DNA from: Hydrogenophaga sp.
GTDB taxonomy: Bacteria; Pseudomonadota; Gammaproteobacteria; Burkholderiales; Burkholderiaceae_C
Direction: 5' to 3'
NCBI RefSeq assembly: GCF_030656115.1
Contig: NZ_JAUSOO010000147.1
Location: 1 to 37,907 of the forward strand
Length of the DNA stretch: 37,907 nucleotides
A program made the translations under genes and the position numbers. This document shows positions 29,310 through 36,421 of this stretch, in pieces (within the stretch, counting starts at the first letter, position 1; each line of letters opens with the position of its first letter). Below the pieces are notes generated by a model, which saw nothing but the letters and a program-made list of their open reading frames with translations, ran no database searches and had not been told where the DNA came from.

Positions 29310-29428
29310 TACTGTGTAGTCTTTCATCTGTTGCCTTTCGGATGCTGTTTTGATACTCTATGCCTATGGTGAAGGTTTTCTTCATCAGCCTTGTTAAAGG
29401 CGAGTAGCAGGAGGGGGGCAGGGGGAGG
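29310..29428 (+). promoter_or_regulatory. Left end of the island, recombination-site and promoter region
   Basis: This 119-bp stretch has no gene. It must hold the left attachment site of the island and the promoter of the recombinase operon. A possible TTGCCT ... GATACT promoter lies around 29332-29357 (weak). A short hairpin (GCCTT / AAGGC, 29388-29401) precedes an AGGAGG ribosome site (29409-29414). No tRNA 3' half is rebuilt. Confidence 0.5.
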
Positions 29429-29728
29429 ATGGCAGCTGTGGATAACTCTGATCTTTTGCGGTGGCGGTGCCTTGACTCAGCAAGCGTGTTGATAGTACTG
29501 GCTACGCACGCAAAGCGCGACGCTAGCTACGAGCCGACGAAAGACAAGAGCTCCTCGCGTTGGCATGCCAATGTTGACGGGCGAGAGTTCGAGCTCCTCC
29601 TTACAGGCCCTAAGTATTGGGACACCAGAAGCTGTGTGGGTGGAGGCGGGGCGATTGACCTCATGATGCACCTTACTGGCGTTGACTTCAAGGGCGCAAC
29701 TCGTCGCCTGAAGGGGCTTGGATTTTGA
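29429..29728 (+). CDS. Small protein resembling a cysteine-poor CHC2 (primase zinc-finger) domain, first gene of the recombinase operon
   Basis: 99 residues. I do not recognise a named family. The C-terminal half (SSRWHANVDGREFELLLTG ... GGGGAIDLMMHLTGVDFKGATRRLKGLGF) follows the pattern of the CHC2 domain of DnaG-type and relaxase-associated primases: a beta hairpin, then GGxAIDLxMxLxGxDFxxAxxxL. The zinc-binding Cys are absent; only one Cys (in SCVGGGG) is near their place. It may therefore be a structural relative that has lost zinc. G-rich sequence with AGGAGG lies upstream (29409-29414), and a second purine-rich run touches the ATG. Its stop overlaps the TTG start of the first recombinase, so it belongs to the same operon. 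Function unknown; a DNA-binding role in recombination is an inference. Confidence 0.65.
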   Translation: MAAVDNSDLLRWRCLDSASVLIVLATHAKRDASYEPTKDKSSSRWHANVDGREFELLLTGPKYWDTRSCVGGGGAIDLMMHLTGVDFKGATRRLKGLGF

Positions 29729-30924
29729 CGGGCTCTGTTAAGGGCGCGTTGGTCAACACGGGCGCGAAGCCCTCCGTGGTTCTTGTTTCCCCGAAAACGC
29801 TATTGCCGAGATTCTGGAGCACGGCCTGGTCTGTAGGTCTGGCGGGTAAATCATTGGCTGCCAATACCCTTAAGATACGAATGAGGCACCTTGGTGCCTT
29901 CTACGGCTTCTGTGATGAATCGTTCGGGGATGACTCTCTCGATGCGGTACTCAGTAATCGTGATGTTCAAATGCTTCGGAGAATGGTTGAGGCCTTCTAC
30001 CTTCACTTGACTGAAGCGAAGACATATACGTCTACTACAGTACAGCGTTGGGACGCTGTCAGGGTTTTTGTTGCGGATGTCCTAAGGCAGTTGGCTGTAG
30101 GAATTGACGAGTTGTACCTTCTATCCTCGTCCATTCAGTCCATAGGCCGAATCCGGGAGCCGCAACGCGGCGGCTTCAAGTTTGCAAGAGCGCTTCCAGG
30201 TGCTACGCTGAAGGACTTGTTGGTCGTCGCTGACCCTAGTTCTACGCGAAACCCGGCCAAGGATTATCGAGTCCGTTGGAGAAATTGGCTGATAGTGCAT
30301 CTCCTGCTGCTGGTTGGCTTACGCCGAGGAGAAGTGCTGCTGCTAAGCATTGATTCGCTCAAGCAGGACGTCGATTCAGAAACTGGCGAATGGGTTCGGT
30401 GGCTTGATGTAACGACCACTGAGGATGAGGACTCGCGAGCCACGCGACCCAGCATTAAGACAGCAGAGTCGCATCGACAGGTTCCCGTCTCGGAAGACTT
30501 GGCCATACTTTACGAGCGCTATGTCTCCGAGTACCGGGTGCCTAGCGAAAATCATGCATTCCTTCTTACCGCAAGAGGTGGGGCGCCGCTTTCAGCTGAA
30601 TCGGTCAACACAATGTTGGAGGGATTGACGGAAGCGCTCGGTGATAGCGAAAAAGCTCGATTTCATGAGCGTACAGGCGGCAAGAAGCATATCTCCCCAC
30701 ATGACCTTAGGCATACCTGTGCTACGGCGAGGTATCGAGCCTTCATCCAACATCAGCCTGACAGGGAACTCGCCTTACAACGAATGCGTGCATTCTTTGG
30801 CTGGTCGGTGAAGTCAACCATGCCCGACCTCTACGCAAGGGCAGCAATACAGGACGACCTAGTGCGTACCTGGAATGTTCTCTTCGATGAGAGAGTCCAG
30901 AATCTGCGAGGAGTCATGCCATGA
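29725..30924 (+). CDS. ginA: Tyrosine recombinase 1 of the island (GinA-like)
   Basis: 399 residues with a TTG start at 29725, supported by an AAGGGG ribosome site (29711-29716) and an overlap with the preceding stop. N-terminal core-binding domain about residues 25-150, C-terminal catalytic domain about 165-390. Catalytic residues: R200 (VGLRRGE), K245 (SIKTAESHRQVP), H326 and R329 (SPHDLRHTC), W360 at the second His position (FFGWSVKS), and nucleophile Y370 (MPDLYARA). All six positions are filled, so it should be active. It overlaps the next gene by 4 bp (ATGA). It makes sense only together with the other two recombinases, as in GInt and Tn554 systems, where all are required. Confidence 0.88.
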   Translation: MTGSVKGALVNTGAKPSVVLVSPKTLLPRFWSTAWSVGLAGKSLAANTLKIRMRHLGAFYGFCDESFGDDSLDAVLSNRDVQMLRRMVEAFYLHLTEAKTYTSTTVQRWDAVRVFVADVLRQLAVGIDELYLLSSSIQSIGRIREPQRGGFKFARALPGATLKDLLVVADPSSTRNPAKDYRVRWRNWLIVHLLLLVGLRRGEVLLLSIDSLKQDVDSETGEWVRWLDVTTTEDEDSRATRPSIKTAESHRQVPVSEDLAILYERYVSEYRVPSENHAFLLTARGGAPLSAESVNTMLEGLTEALGDSEKARFHERTGGKKHISPHDLRHTCATARYRAFIQHQPDRELALQRMRAFFGWSVKSTMPDLYARAAIQDDLVRTWNVLFDERVQNLRGVMP

Positions 30925-32402
30925 ATCCCGTTCGTCACGCCAGCAGTCACGGTGAATTGTCTCTTGACAAGATCACCGACTGGCCCTGGCCTACTGCTCC
31001 TCGCAGTTTCGTTGTCTATGATAAATATGCAGATGTCGAAGTTCACCTGGGCGCGGACGCAGCCGTCTGGACAGTCCCGGTTCAGGGGAGAACTCTCTGC
31101 TTGCGGTTTGCTCCTGGGGAAACTGGAGCGCTTCAACGACGGCTAGTTATGCTTACCCAAGCTCTGGCGTCTCCTTCGTCCATCGAGAAGTTTGGTCTTG
31201 CGCTCATCAACAACTGGGGGGTGTATTCCCAAATCTTGAAGGCAGGGCCTAGCGAGGTGAGAGTGCTTTGGGATGAGCTTGTCCAGAATGTGGATGTAGC
31301 AAAGGCTGGTAAGGCGATATTGAAGCTTGCCAGTAACTCAGCGGTTGGGACATGGCTCCCATTGCATTCGGCTCTGGTTAAGAGCTTGGATACCCGCGCA
31401 AAGGCGGTGTTGCTGAGCCAACGAGGCAAGGTGAAGCGCCGGGAGCGTTTGCTCTCAGCCAATCAGCAGTCTACGCTCACGCGGGTGCTCGATGATGCGG
31501 CTGAGGAACAGTCGTTACCGCCAGAAGATGCCGAGGGGCTGACGGCATTGGCCCTAATTTATCAGCACGCTATGCGACCGGTGCAGTTGCTTGCAATCCG
31601 CATGGAGCATGTTCGTTTGGTGCAAGACGCGACTCAAGAGTGGGCGTGCATCCTCTCTTTCCATACGGCCAAACAGCCAGATGGCAAGGCCTATGAGGTG
31701 CTGCGGCAAGTCAAACCAGAGTGGGTGCCATTGATACAGCAACTCGTGGTGAGCGCTCGGCAGGCCGGGCGGCAACGACTTTTTGCTTCCACGAACGTTG
31801 AAAAGCTTTGGTCTTTGTTGCGCTCGGCGTGCAGGCAGCGAGCATTTAGGGTCGATTTCACGGCCAACACCTTGCGGCATACAGCTGCCCAGGCCTTGGC
31901 CGATGCTGGTCAGGACCGCGAAAGCATTCGTCGATTCCTTACCCACACCAATGAAAACGCAGCTAGGGTGTATCAGAGAGGCAGTTTGCAACAGGGGAAA
32001 CGAATAAACGAGGCCCTGGGAGTTTCCAAGTTGTATCAAAACGTCCTCAACCTGGCCGAGAGAAAGTTCGTGTCGATAGACGAGCTTTTGAGCGCCAACG
32101 AGGACCAACAAATCGGTGGGATTGTTGGAGAACGCCTGGTTGGCGGGTTAGGCATTTGCCGTACTGGCCAGTCGTCATGTCGATATAACCCCGTGACATC
32201 CTGCTACGGCTGCTCGAAATTCATCCCTTCTGGCGAGAGGGCGGTGCATGAAGAGGCGGTGGCTGGCATACGCGAGCAAGTGATGGTCTATGTCAATTTT
32301 GAACAAGATGGGGCCAGCCCGGCGTACCGGCAGTTGACACGCGCACTAGCAGGAGCACAGCAAACCATTGACACGATTGATGGCCTGGGGGGCTGCACGT
32401 GA
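30921..32402 (+). CDS. ginB: Tyrosine recombinase 2 of the island (GinB-like) with C-terminal Cys cluster
   Basis: 493 residues. It is a divergent phage-integrase fold: about 170 residues of N-terminal domain, then catalytic residues R219 (QHAMRPVQ), R319 in TANTLRHTAA, H342 (FLTHTNENA) and nucleophile Y351 (RVYQRG). The usual first His of the HxxR motif is N316 here, which is unusual. After the catalytic domain comes a C-terminal extension with a probable zinc site, C413-x6-C420-x7-C428-x2-C431, followed by KFIPSG and a helical tail. Start ATG overlaps the ginA-like stop and its stop overlaps the GTG start of the next gene. Confidence 0.87.
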   Translation: MNPVRHASSHGELSLDKITDWPWPTAPRSFVVYDKYADVEVHLGADAAVWTVPVQGRTLCLRFAPGETGALQRRLVMLTQALASPSSIEKFGLALINNWGVYSQILKAGPSEVRVLWDELVQNVDVAKAGKAILKLASNSAVGTWLPLHSALVKSLDTRAKAVLLSQRGKVKRRERLLSANQQSTLTRVLDDAAEEQSLPPEDAEGLTALALIYQHAMRPVQLLAIRMEHVRLVQDATQEWACILSFHTAKQPDGKAYEVLRQVKPEWVPLIQQLVVSARQAGRQRLFASTNVEKLWSLLRSACRQRAFRVDFTANTLRHTAAQALADAGQDRESIRRFLTHTNENAARVYQRGSLQQGKRINEALGVSKLYQNVLNLAERKFVSIDELLSANEDQQIGGIVGERLVGGLGICRTGQSSCRYNPVTSCYGCSKFIPSGERAVHEEAVAGIREQVMVYVNFEQDGASPAYRQLTRALAGAQQTIDTIDGLGGCT

Positions 32403-34330
32403 CGGTCCGCTTTTTGGAGGCTGAAACGAGGTCTGTCGCACCCAGCTCATACAACGATTTCATCGCGGCTTCCCGTCGATTTGTGGAGTACAAAGGGTTG
32501 CAGTGGGACATCCCCGTCACTGAAGATGGGACACCGTTGCCTGGTCGGGATTGGGATCTTAGGGTGTTGACGGACAGCCATGCGCGCAATGCGTCGCGAA
32601 CGAACGGATTTGCGGTCGATGTTGAAATACGTAAGGCCTGTTTGGCAGCAGGTTGGAGCGAGGCACGACTCCCAGATGGGGCGGCCCTGGATGAGCGAGT
32701 TCAGAGCTTCATCAAGGCGGTTATCGCCTTTCGTTGTAAAGAGGCCCAGAACCCGAGGGTGACACGCCATTTAGCGCTCATTCTTCGAAAGTTTTTTTCG
32801 TCGACGAACAAAGCTCCTTGGGAGATTTCGGCTGAGGACTTGAACCGATTTCTTCAGCTCGGGCACAAGCAGGACAAGATTTGGGATGCACTGCTTTGGC
32901 TGGCCAAGCTTATGAATGCCCACCTGTTGTCAGTTGCTTGTCCGGTGGAGCCAGACACCGATAACTCCAGGGGGCTAAAGAAGCTCGGCAAACGCCTCAC
33001 GGAGCGGAAGGAGGGGCAGAAGCTGCCGGAAATAGAAGCCTTTTACGAACTCGCGCGCATTGTTTTCCAAGAAACGCCACGGACCCATCCCGATTTAATC
33101 CGCTTTGGTGTTGTTCGACTGTTGATTTTGACTGGACTGCGTTTAAACGAGGTTCTCATGCTTCCTGCTGACTGCCTGCGGTGGGAGGATCATGTCGATG
33201 TTGTTACGGGACGCACAGCAAGTGAGGTCGGCGGGCTTTCAAGAACTCTGAGCCTTCGGTATTTTGGAGAAAAGCGAGAGGAGGGCGCGCCAGACATCCT
33301 CGTGGAAGACCACCAACAGGTTCCTGAGAGGTTTCAAGCGGCGGTGACCGAAGCGGTTGAGATGGTGCTGGCGGCAACCACTGAGCTTAGGAGGGTGCTC
33401 AAGTTGCAGCGGCATTCGCCAGCACCAAATCCGGCCTCTGACTTACGAACGTTCAAGACGACCGCTGGGACGACGCTGGAAGCCGCTGACTTGTTATTTC
33501 TTGTCCTCTATGGACACAGGCAACTCTTGCCGAACGTCATTGAGTTGGGTGCTGCCATCGCACCCGTTTCTCATCTCACCATTTACGCAGGTCTTGGAAT
33601 CAGTGTCTCGGCTGGTTCCAGCTCTTTGTTTGGACGGTATGGCAGTTCGAAAGTTGACCCTAATTTCAAGCTCCGCCCTCACTCTCTCCGCCATTTGATG
33701 AACACGGAATTATTCCGGTTGAATGTCGCAGACACGGTGATTACGAACCACTTTGGGCGTCAGTCTGTTGCCCAGAGCTATGAGTACGACCATAGGACGC
33801 TGTCTGAGCGTCTTGCTTTTGTACGGCTGCCCGATGCTGCTTCTGCGACCGTAGTTCCTGGTGGCCCGGCAGACCTGGTGGCCAGAATGGTGGTGAGTGG
33901 CCAAGCTGGGGATAGCAACATTGCGCGGACATTCAGGAAAATTCAAGAGGAGCATGACGACGAGGTGGCCTTTGCCTACTTGGCTGCCAATTCGGATGGG
34001 TTTCATGTCACACCCTATGGCTACTGCGTCAACAGCTTTTCATTGAACCCATGCGCTAGACATCTCAAATGTTTCGATGAATGTCGTCATTTCGTACCCA
34101 GCGGACGGGCTGAGCACAGGGTTTCATTGAGTGCACTCAAGACGAAGCTCCAGCAAATGCGTGATGTTGCGATGCAGAAGCCAGCGAAAACAGTGGGTCG
34201 CGCCAATCAAGTCGCCCATGCTCAGCGGTTGCTGGCGGGCGTCGATGCCGCATTGCTCGCACAGCCTGGCGAGGCTTTGTTCCCTGACGGAATCGACCAT
34301 TCCGCACTACCAAAGGACATTTTCCAATGA
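32399..34330 (+). CDS. ginC: Tyrosine recombinase 3 of the island (GinC-like) with C-terminal Cys cluster
   Basis: 643 residues, the largest of the trio, with a GTG start (32399) overlapping the previous stop. Catalytic residues are R248 (LTGLRLNEVLMLP), H428 and R431 (RPHSLRHLMN), H451 (TNHFGRQS) and Y461 (QSYEYDH, Y463 as alternative nucleophile). A large insert (about 275-415) separates the first Arg from the HxxR motif. The C-terminal tail has C543-x8-C552-x5-C558-x3-C562 followed by RHFVPSG, the same layout as in the GinB-like protein. The size and architecture recall TnpB of Tn554. The stop overlaps the start of the last gene (ATGA). Confidence 0.87.
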   Translation: MTVRFLEAETRSVAPSSYNDFIAASRRFVEYKGLQWDIPVTEDGTPLPGRDWDLRVLTDSHARNASRTNGFAVDVEIRKACLAAGWSEARLPDGAALDERVQSFIKAVIAFRCKEAQNPRVTRHLALILRKFFSSTNKAPWEISAEDLNRFLQLGHKQDKIWDALLWLAKLMNAHLLSVACPVEPDTDNSRGLKKLGKRLTERKEGQKLPEIEAFYELARIVFQETPRTHPDLIRFGVVRLLILTGLRLNEVLMLPADCLRWEDHVDVVTGRTASEVGGLSRTLSLRYFGEKREEGAPDILVEDHQQVPERFQAAVTEAVEMVLAATTELRRVLKLQRHSPAPNPASDLRTFKTTAGTTLEAADLLFLVLYGHRQLLPNVIELGAAIAPVSHLTIYAGLGISVSAGSSSLFGRYGSSKVDPNFKLRPHSLRHLMNTELFRLNVADTVITNHFGRQSVAQSYEYDHRTLSERLAFVRLPDAASATVVPGGPADLVARMVVSGQAGDSNIARTFRKIQEEHDDEVAFAYLAANSDGFHVTPYGYCVNSFSLNPCARHLKCFDECRHFVPSGRAEHRVSLSALKTKLQQMRDVAMQKPAKTVGRANQVAHAQRLLAGVDAALLAQPGEALFPDGIDHSALPKDIFQ

Positions 34331-34791
34331 GACCGTTGGCCGACGATAGCAACAACGAACTCCAACGGGTCCTTGGCGAGTTGTTGGTTGAGGATGTGGA
34401 TATTACGGTGCGAGAGGTTGCAAGAAGGCATGGCACCTTGAAGAACGCGTCAGCATTTACTCGCAATGCACAGCGTATGGACTTAATAGTTCAAGCGCAG
34501 CAGCGACAAATTGATGCCCGGAATGTACGGGAGGGACCGGCTCAACGACGGTCAGACTCAATGACCGCTCGCCTCGAGGAGCAAAGCCACAGGATAGTTG
34601 AGCTTGAGAGTCAAGTGGAAGCGCTTATTGTTTCCCACGCGGCGTGTATCCGAGCCGTAATGTTGCATGGCGGAATGCAAGGGGTGGAGCGGTTCTGGGG
34701 GGATTACAAACATATTGGCGATAAAGTGAAGGCGCTGGGGGCGGCGTCGGAGCAAGCTGAGGTGGTTCGGTTACGCAGAGCGGGGGACTAG
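34327..34791 (+). CDS. ginD: Small HTH/coiled-coil protein of the recombinase operon (GinD/TnpC-like)
   Basis: 154 residues. The N-terminal part (about 20-60, LVEDVDITVREVARRHGTLKNASAFTRNAQRMDLI) looks like a helix-turn-helix. The middle (about 60-105, RQIDARNVREGPAQRR ... MTARLEEQSHRIVELESQVEALIVSH) is a heptad-rich coiled coil, the layout of TnpC of Tn554 and GinD of GInts. Such proteins assist or orient the recombinases; in GInts the fourth gene is needed for both integration and excision. Coupled to the third recombinase by ATGA. Its stop is 2 bp before the IS50-like terminal sequence, so the insertion narrowly missed the gene. Confidence 0.8.
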   Translation: MRPLADDSNNELQRVLGELLVEDVDITVREVARRHGTLKNASAFTRNAQRMDLIVQAQQRQIDARNVREGPAQRRSDSMTARLEEQSHRIVELESQVEALIVSHAACIRAVMLHGGMQGVERFWGDYKHIGDKVKALGAASEQAEVVRLRRAGD

Positions 34792-34793
34792 GG

Positions 34794-34812
34794 CATCTCG
34801 TTATACACAAGT
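34794..34812 (-). repeat. Tn5/IS50-like terminal inverted repeat
   Basis: CATCTCGTTATACACAAGT aligns with the outside end of Tn5 (IS50), sharing the last 12 bases TTATACACAAGT exactly. It lies just outside the transposase stop codon, as expected for the transposase-distal end. The matching second end was not found in the window. Confidence 0.7.
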
Positions 34813-35420
34813 CAGCTCCAACCGCTCTGGCGCGCATACCGTAGACCTTCGACAAAGACGGCCACGTCCTGCATGCCCAGCCAGATCGACTTGACCCCCG
34901 GCTCGCCATCCCCCTTGCGCGCCAGAAACCCCCCGCGCTGCGCGATCAGCCGCAGCACCGTGTTGAGCTCTGGCACCGCCTTGGGTGCGGGCTTCTTGTT
35001 CAGAATGAACGCCGCCTTCCACTCGTCGGTCTCGAACACCAGGTCCGCCGGCAAGTCTCCCAGCGCACGCCCCAGCCGCATGAGCCGGTTGATGCGCCAG
35101 GCAATGACCATGTACAGGGCCAGCGCCGTCTGCAGTCGATCGCTGTCGCCAAGTTGGAGCCTCTCGACGCGGCAGCCCTCCTTGAGCACGAGGAAGAACA
35201 GCTCGATTTCCCAGCGCGCACGGTACCAGTCGATGAGCTCGCAAGCCTGCGCCAGTGTGGTGGCCTGCCGGTTGGTCAGCAGCCGCCAGACCACCGGCTT
35301 GACGCCCGCAGGCGCTTCCATCTCTGATGCCACCATGTTGGCGCCGACGCCAAATTGAGCCACCTGCCGATCGTCGACTGAGCCAGAGCAAACGAGTTGC
35401 AAGTTGCGCCGAGGTTGAAT
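34812..35420 (-). pseudogene. IS4-family (IS50-like) transposase, C-terminal fragment
   Basis: About 200 codons remain on the minus strand, against roughly 450-480 for a whole transposase. The fragment includes the family YREK signature exactly spaced: Y-x2-R-x3-E-x6-K in LIDWYRARWEIELFFLVLKEG. It carries the C-terminal helical domain (LYMVIAWRINRLMRLGRALGDLPADLVFETDEWKAAF). The N-terminal half with the catalytic Asp residues is missing. In-frame reading ends at a stop near 35421, in the arm of the long hairpin at 35407-35480. It cannot encode an active enzyme. Confidence 0.85.
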
Positions 35421-35480
35421 TTAGGTGCGCTCAATCCGGCTCACCGCAAAGCCGGCGCATGGCTCAATTCAACGTCGGCG
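35407..35480. repeat. Long imperfect hairpin at the truncation point of the IS50-like gene
   Basis: Outer arms 35407-35424 and 35463-35480 are complementary at 16 of 18 positions. Inside them TGCG/CGCA (35426-35429 with 35456-35459) and CCGGCT/AGCCGG (35436-35441 with 35450-35455) pair as well, with a 6-nt bulge and an 8-nt apical loop. It may be an element end, a recombination site or a terminator; the sequence alone does not decide. Confidence 0.6.
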
Positions 35481-35956
35481 GTAACAGGGTGGCCACAGGT
35501 GGGGGAATTTGGACTGGCCATCGGGGCGAAAAGCCGCCGATTTCGACCGTCCGCTTCTGTTATGTAAACGGCTGTCGGTTTCCGCGTAAATCTGGTGTCG
35601 GCATCAAGCCGGACGTAGTCACCCGCGACAGTCGGCGGACTGCTTTGAACTACCTTTGAATCGCATGGGGGATGCCCGTTGTGCAGGGCACAGACGTGTC
35701 CTGGGCGTGCCTGCTTTAGCCGTGGGACAAGCGGGGGTGAGTCAGCGCAGGCGCATGGCGCAGCGCTGGCTTTTTGCGTTACATATCGCCTACCTGTGCA
35801 AGAAGCAGGCGCGACAGTGACAGTAACTTGGAGGTGAACCCACTGTCGCGCCCCGAGACCCACCGCTTTGGAGGGCGCCGTTGCCGCTGTCAGTATTTCA
35901 CGAAGCGGGCGTGGCTGTCCAGCAGCATGGCCTCACGCATGGGAATGGAGCCACCC
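35421..35956. other. Non-coding stretch between the IS50-like remnant and the IS21-family genes
   Basis: No convincing gene. The short frames on both strands show no family features. It contains the right arm of the long hairpin, a stretch at 35461-35494 that resembles the reverse complement of transposase-coding sequence at about 35325-35358, the motif CGCGACAGT at 35624 and 35810 and inverted at 35842, and a 12-bp inverted repeat. The left end of the IS21-family element is probably within it, but I could not fix it. Confidence 0.55.
35808..35852. repeat. Perfect 12-bp inverted repeat upstream of the IS21-family ORFs
   Basis: GGCGCGACAGTG (35808-35819) and CACTGTCGCGCC (35841-35852) are perfect reverse complements separated by 21 bp. 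Candidate roles are an operator, a transcript hairpin, or part of the repeated terminal sequences typical of IS21-family ends. Confidence 0.65.
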
Positions 35957-36421
35957 ATGCCCACTGCCCAGCACACACCACCACCGCTTTCACCACCGCC
36001 CAGACGCTTTGTGTGCGCCCGCTGCCGCTGCGCTGTGCTCATCTGCAGCCACTGCGACCGCGGCCAGCGCTTCTCCAGCGCAGTCTGCTCGCACCAGGCC
36101 AGCAGTTGCGCCCAGCGCGCTGCAGGCAAGCGCTACCAGGACAGCCGCAAAGGCCGCCACGCCCACGCCCAACGCCAGGGGCGATGGAGGGCCCGTCGGC
36201 AGATAGTGACGCATCAGGGTAGCCCACCACCGTGCGGTGCTGGTGTACTGCCTCCCGGCGACGAAACCACTCTGAATCCCGACACAAGTCAGCCCTGCAA
36301 GTGCCACTTCTGTGGCCGCTCGGTCTCGGACTTTGTTCGTCTGGACTTCTTGCGCTGTCGCCTTCGTCATTCACCCCATCCATCCCTATGGAGGTCCGAC
36401 TCACATGGCCATTTCACCTGA
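35957..36421 (+). CDS. Cys-rich zinc-ribbon protein associated with IS21-family elements
   Basis: 154 residues from the ATG at 35957; earlier in-frame ATGs exist at 35939 and 35945. After a Pro-rich start it has C-x2-C-x7-C-x2-C (VCARCRCAVLICSHCDRGQRF), then the basic segment RAAGKRYQDSRKGRHAHAQRQGRWRARRQIVTHQGSPPP, and a second C-x2-C pair near the end (CKCHFCGRSVSDFVR). I recall proteins with the RRYQxSRRGRxxHAxRQxRYRxR...VTHQGS pattern encoded just before istA in proteobacterial IS21-type elements. Their role is not established. It overlaps istA by 17 bp in another frame. Sequence looks intact. Confidence 0.65.
   Translation: MPTAQHTPPPLSPPPRRFVCARCRCAVLICSHCDRGQRFSSAVCSHQASSCAQRAAGKRYQDSRKGRHAHAQRQGRWRARRQIVTHQGSPPPCGAGVLPPGDETTLNPDTSQPCKCHFCGRSVSDFVRLDFLRCRLRHSPHPSLWRSDSHGHFT

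Noticed and set aside
29276..29350. A complete tRNA with anticodon UUA (a possible UAA suppressor) read from the bases after 29309
   Set aside because: The anticodon 3' strand, T-arm and acceptor 3' strand do not pair; only the 5' half is tRNA-like.
29429..34791. Recombinase-in-trio (RIT) transposon as the identity of the three-recombinase element
   Set aside because: RIT elements also carry three tyrosine recombinases, but the additional HTH/coiled-coil gene, the sizes (399, 493, 643 aa), cargo on one side and the tRNA target fit GInt/Tn554-like elements better. No flanking RIT-type inverted repeats were seen.
35407..35480. Integron attC site
   Set aside because: The long bulged stem is attC-like in shape, but the conserved RYYYAAC / GTTRRRY end boxes are not in place and no integron integrase is present.
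35774..35956. N-terminal extension of the zinc-ribbon protein up to 35774
   Set aside because: This part covers the 12-bp inverted repeat and has no conserved-looking sequence. The start at 35957 fits the remembered family pattern better.
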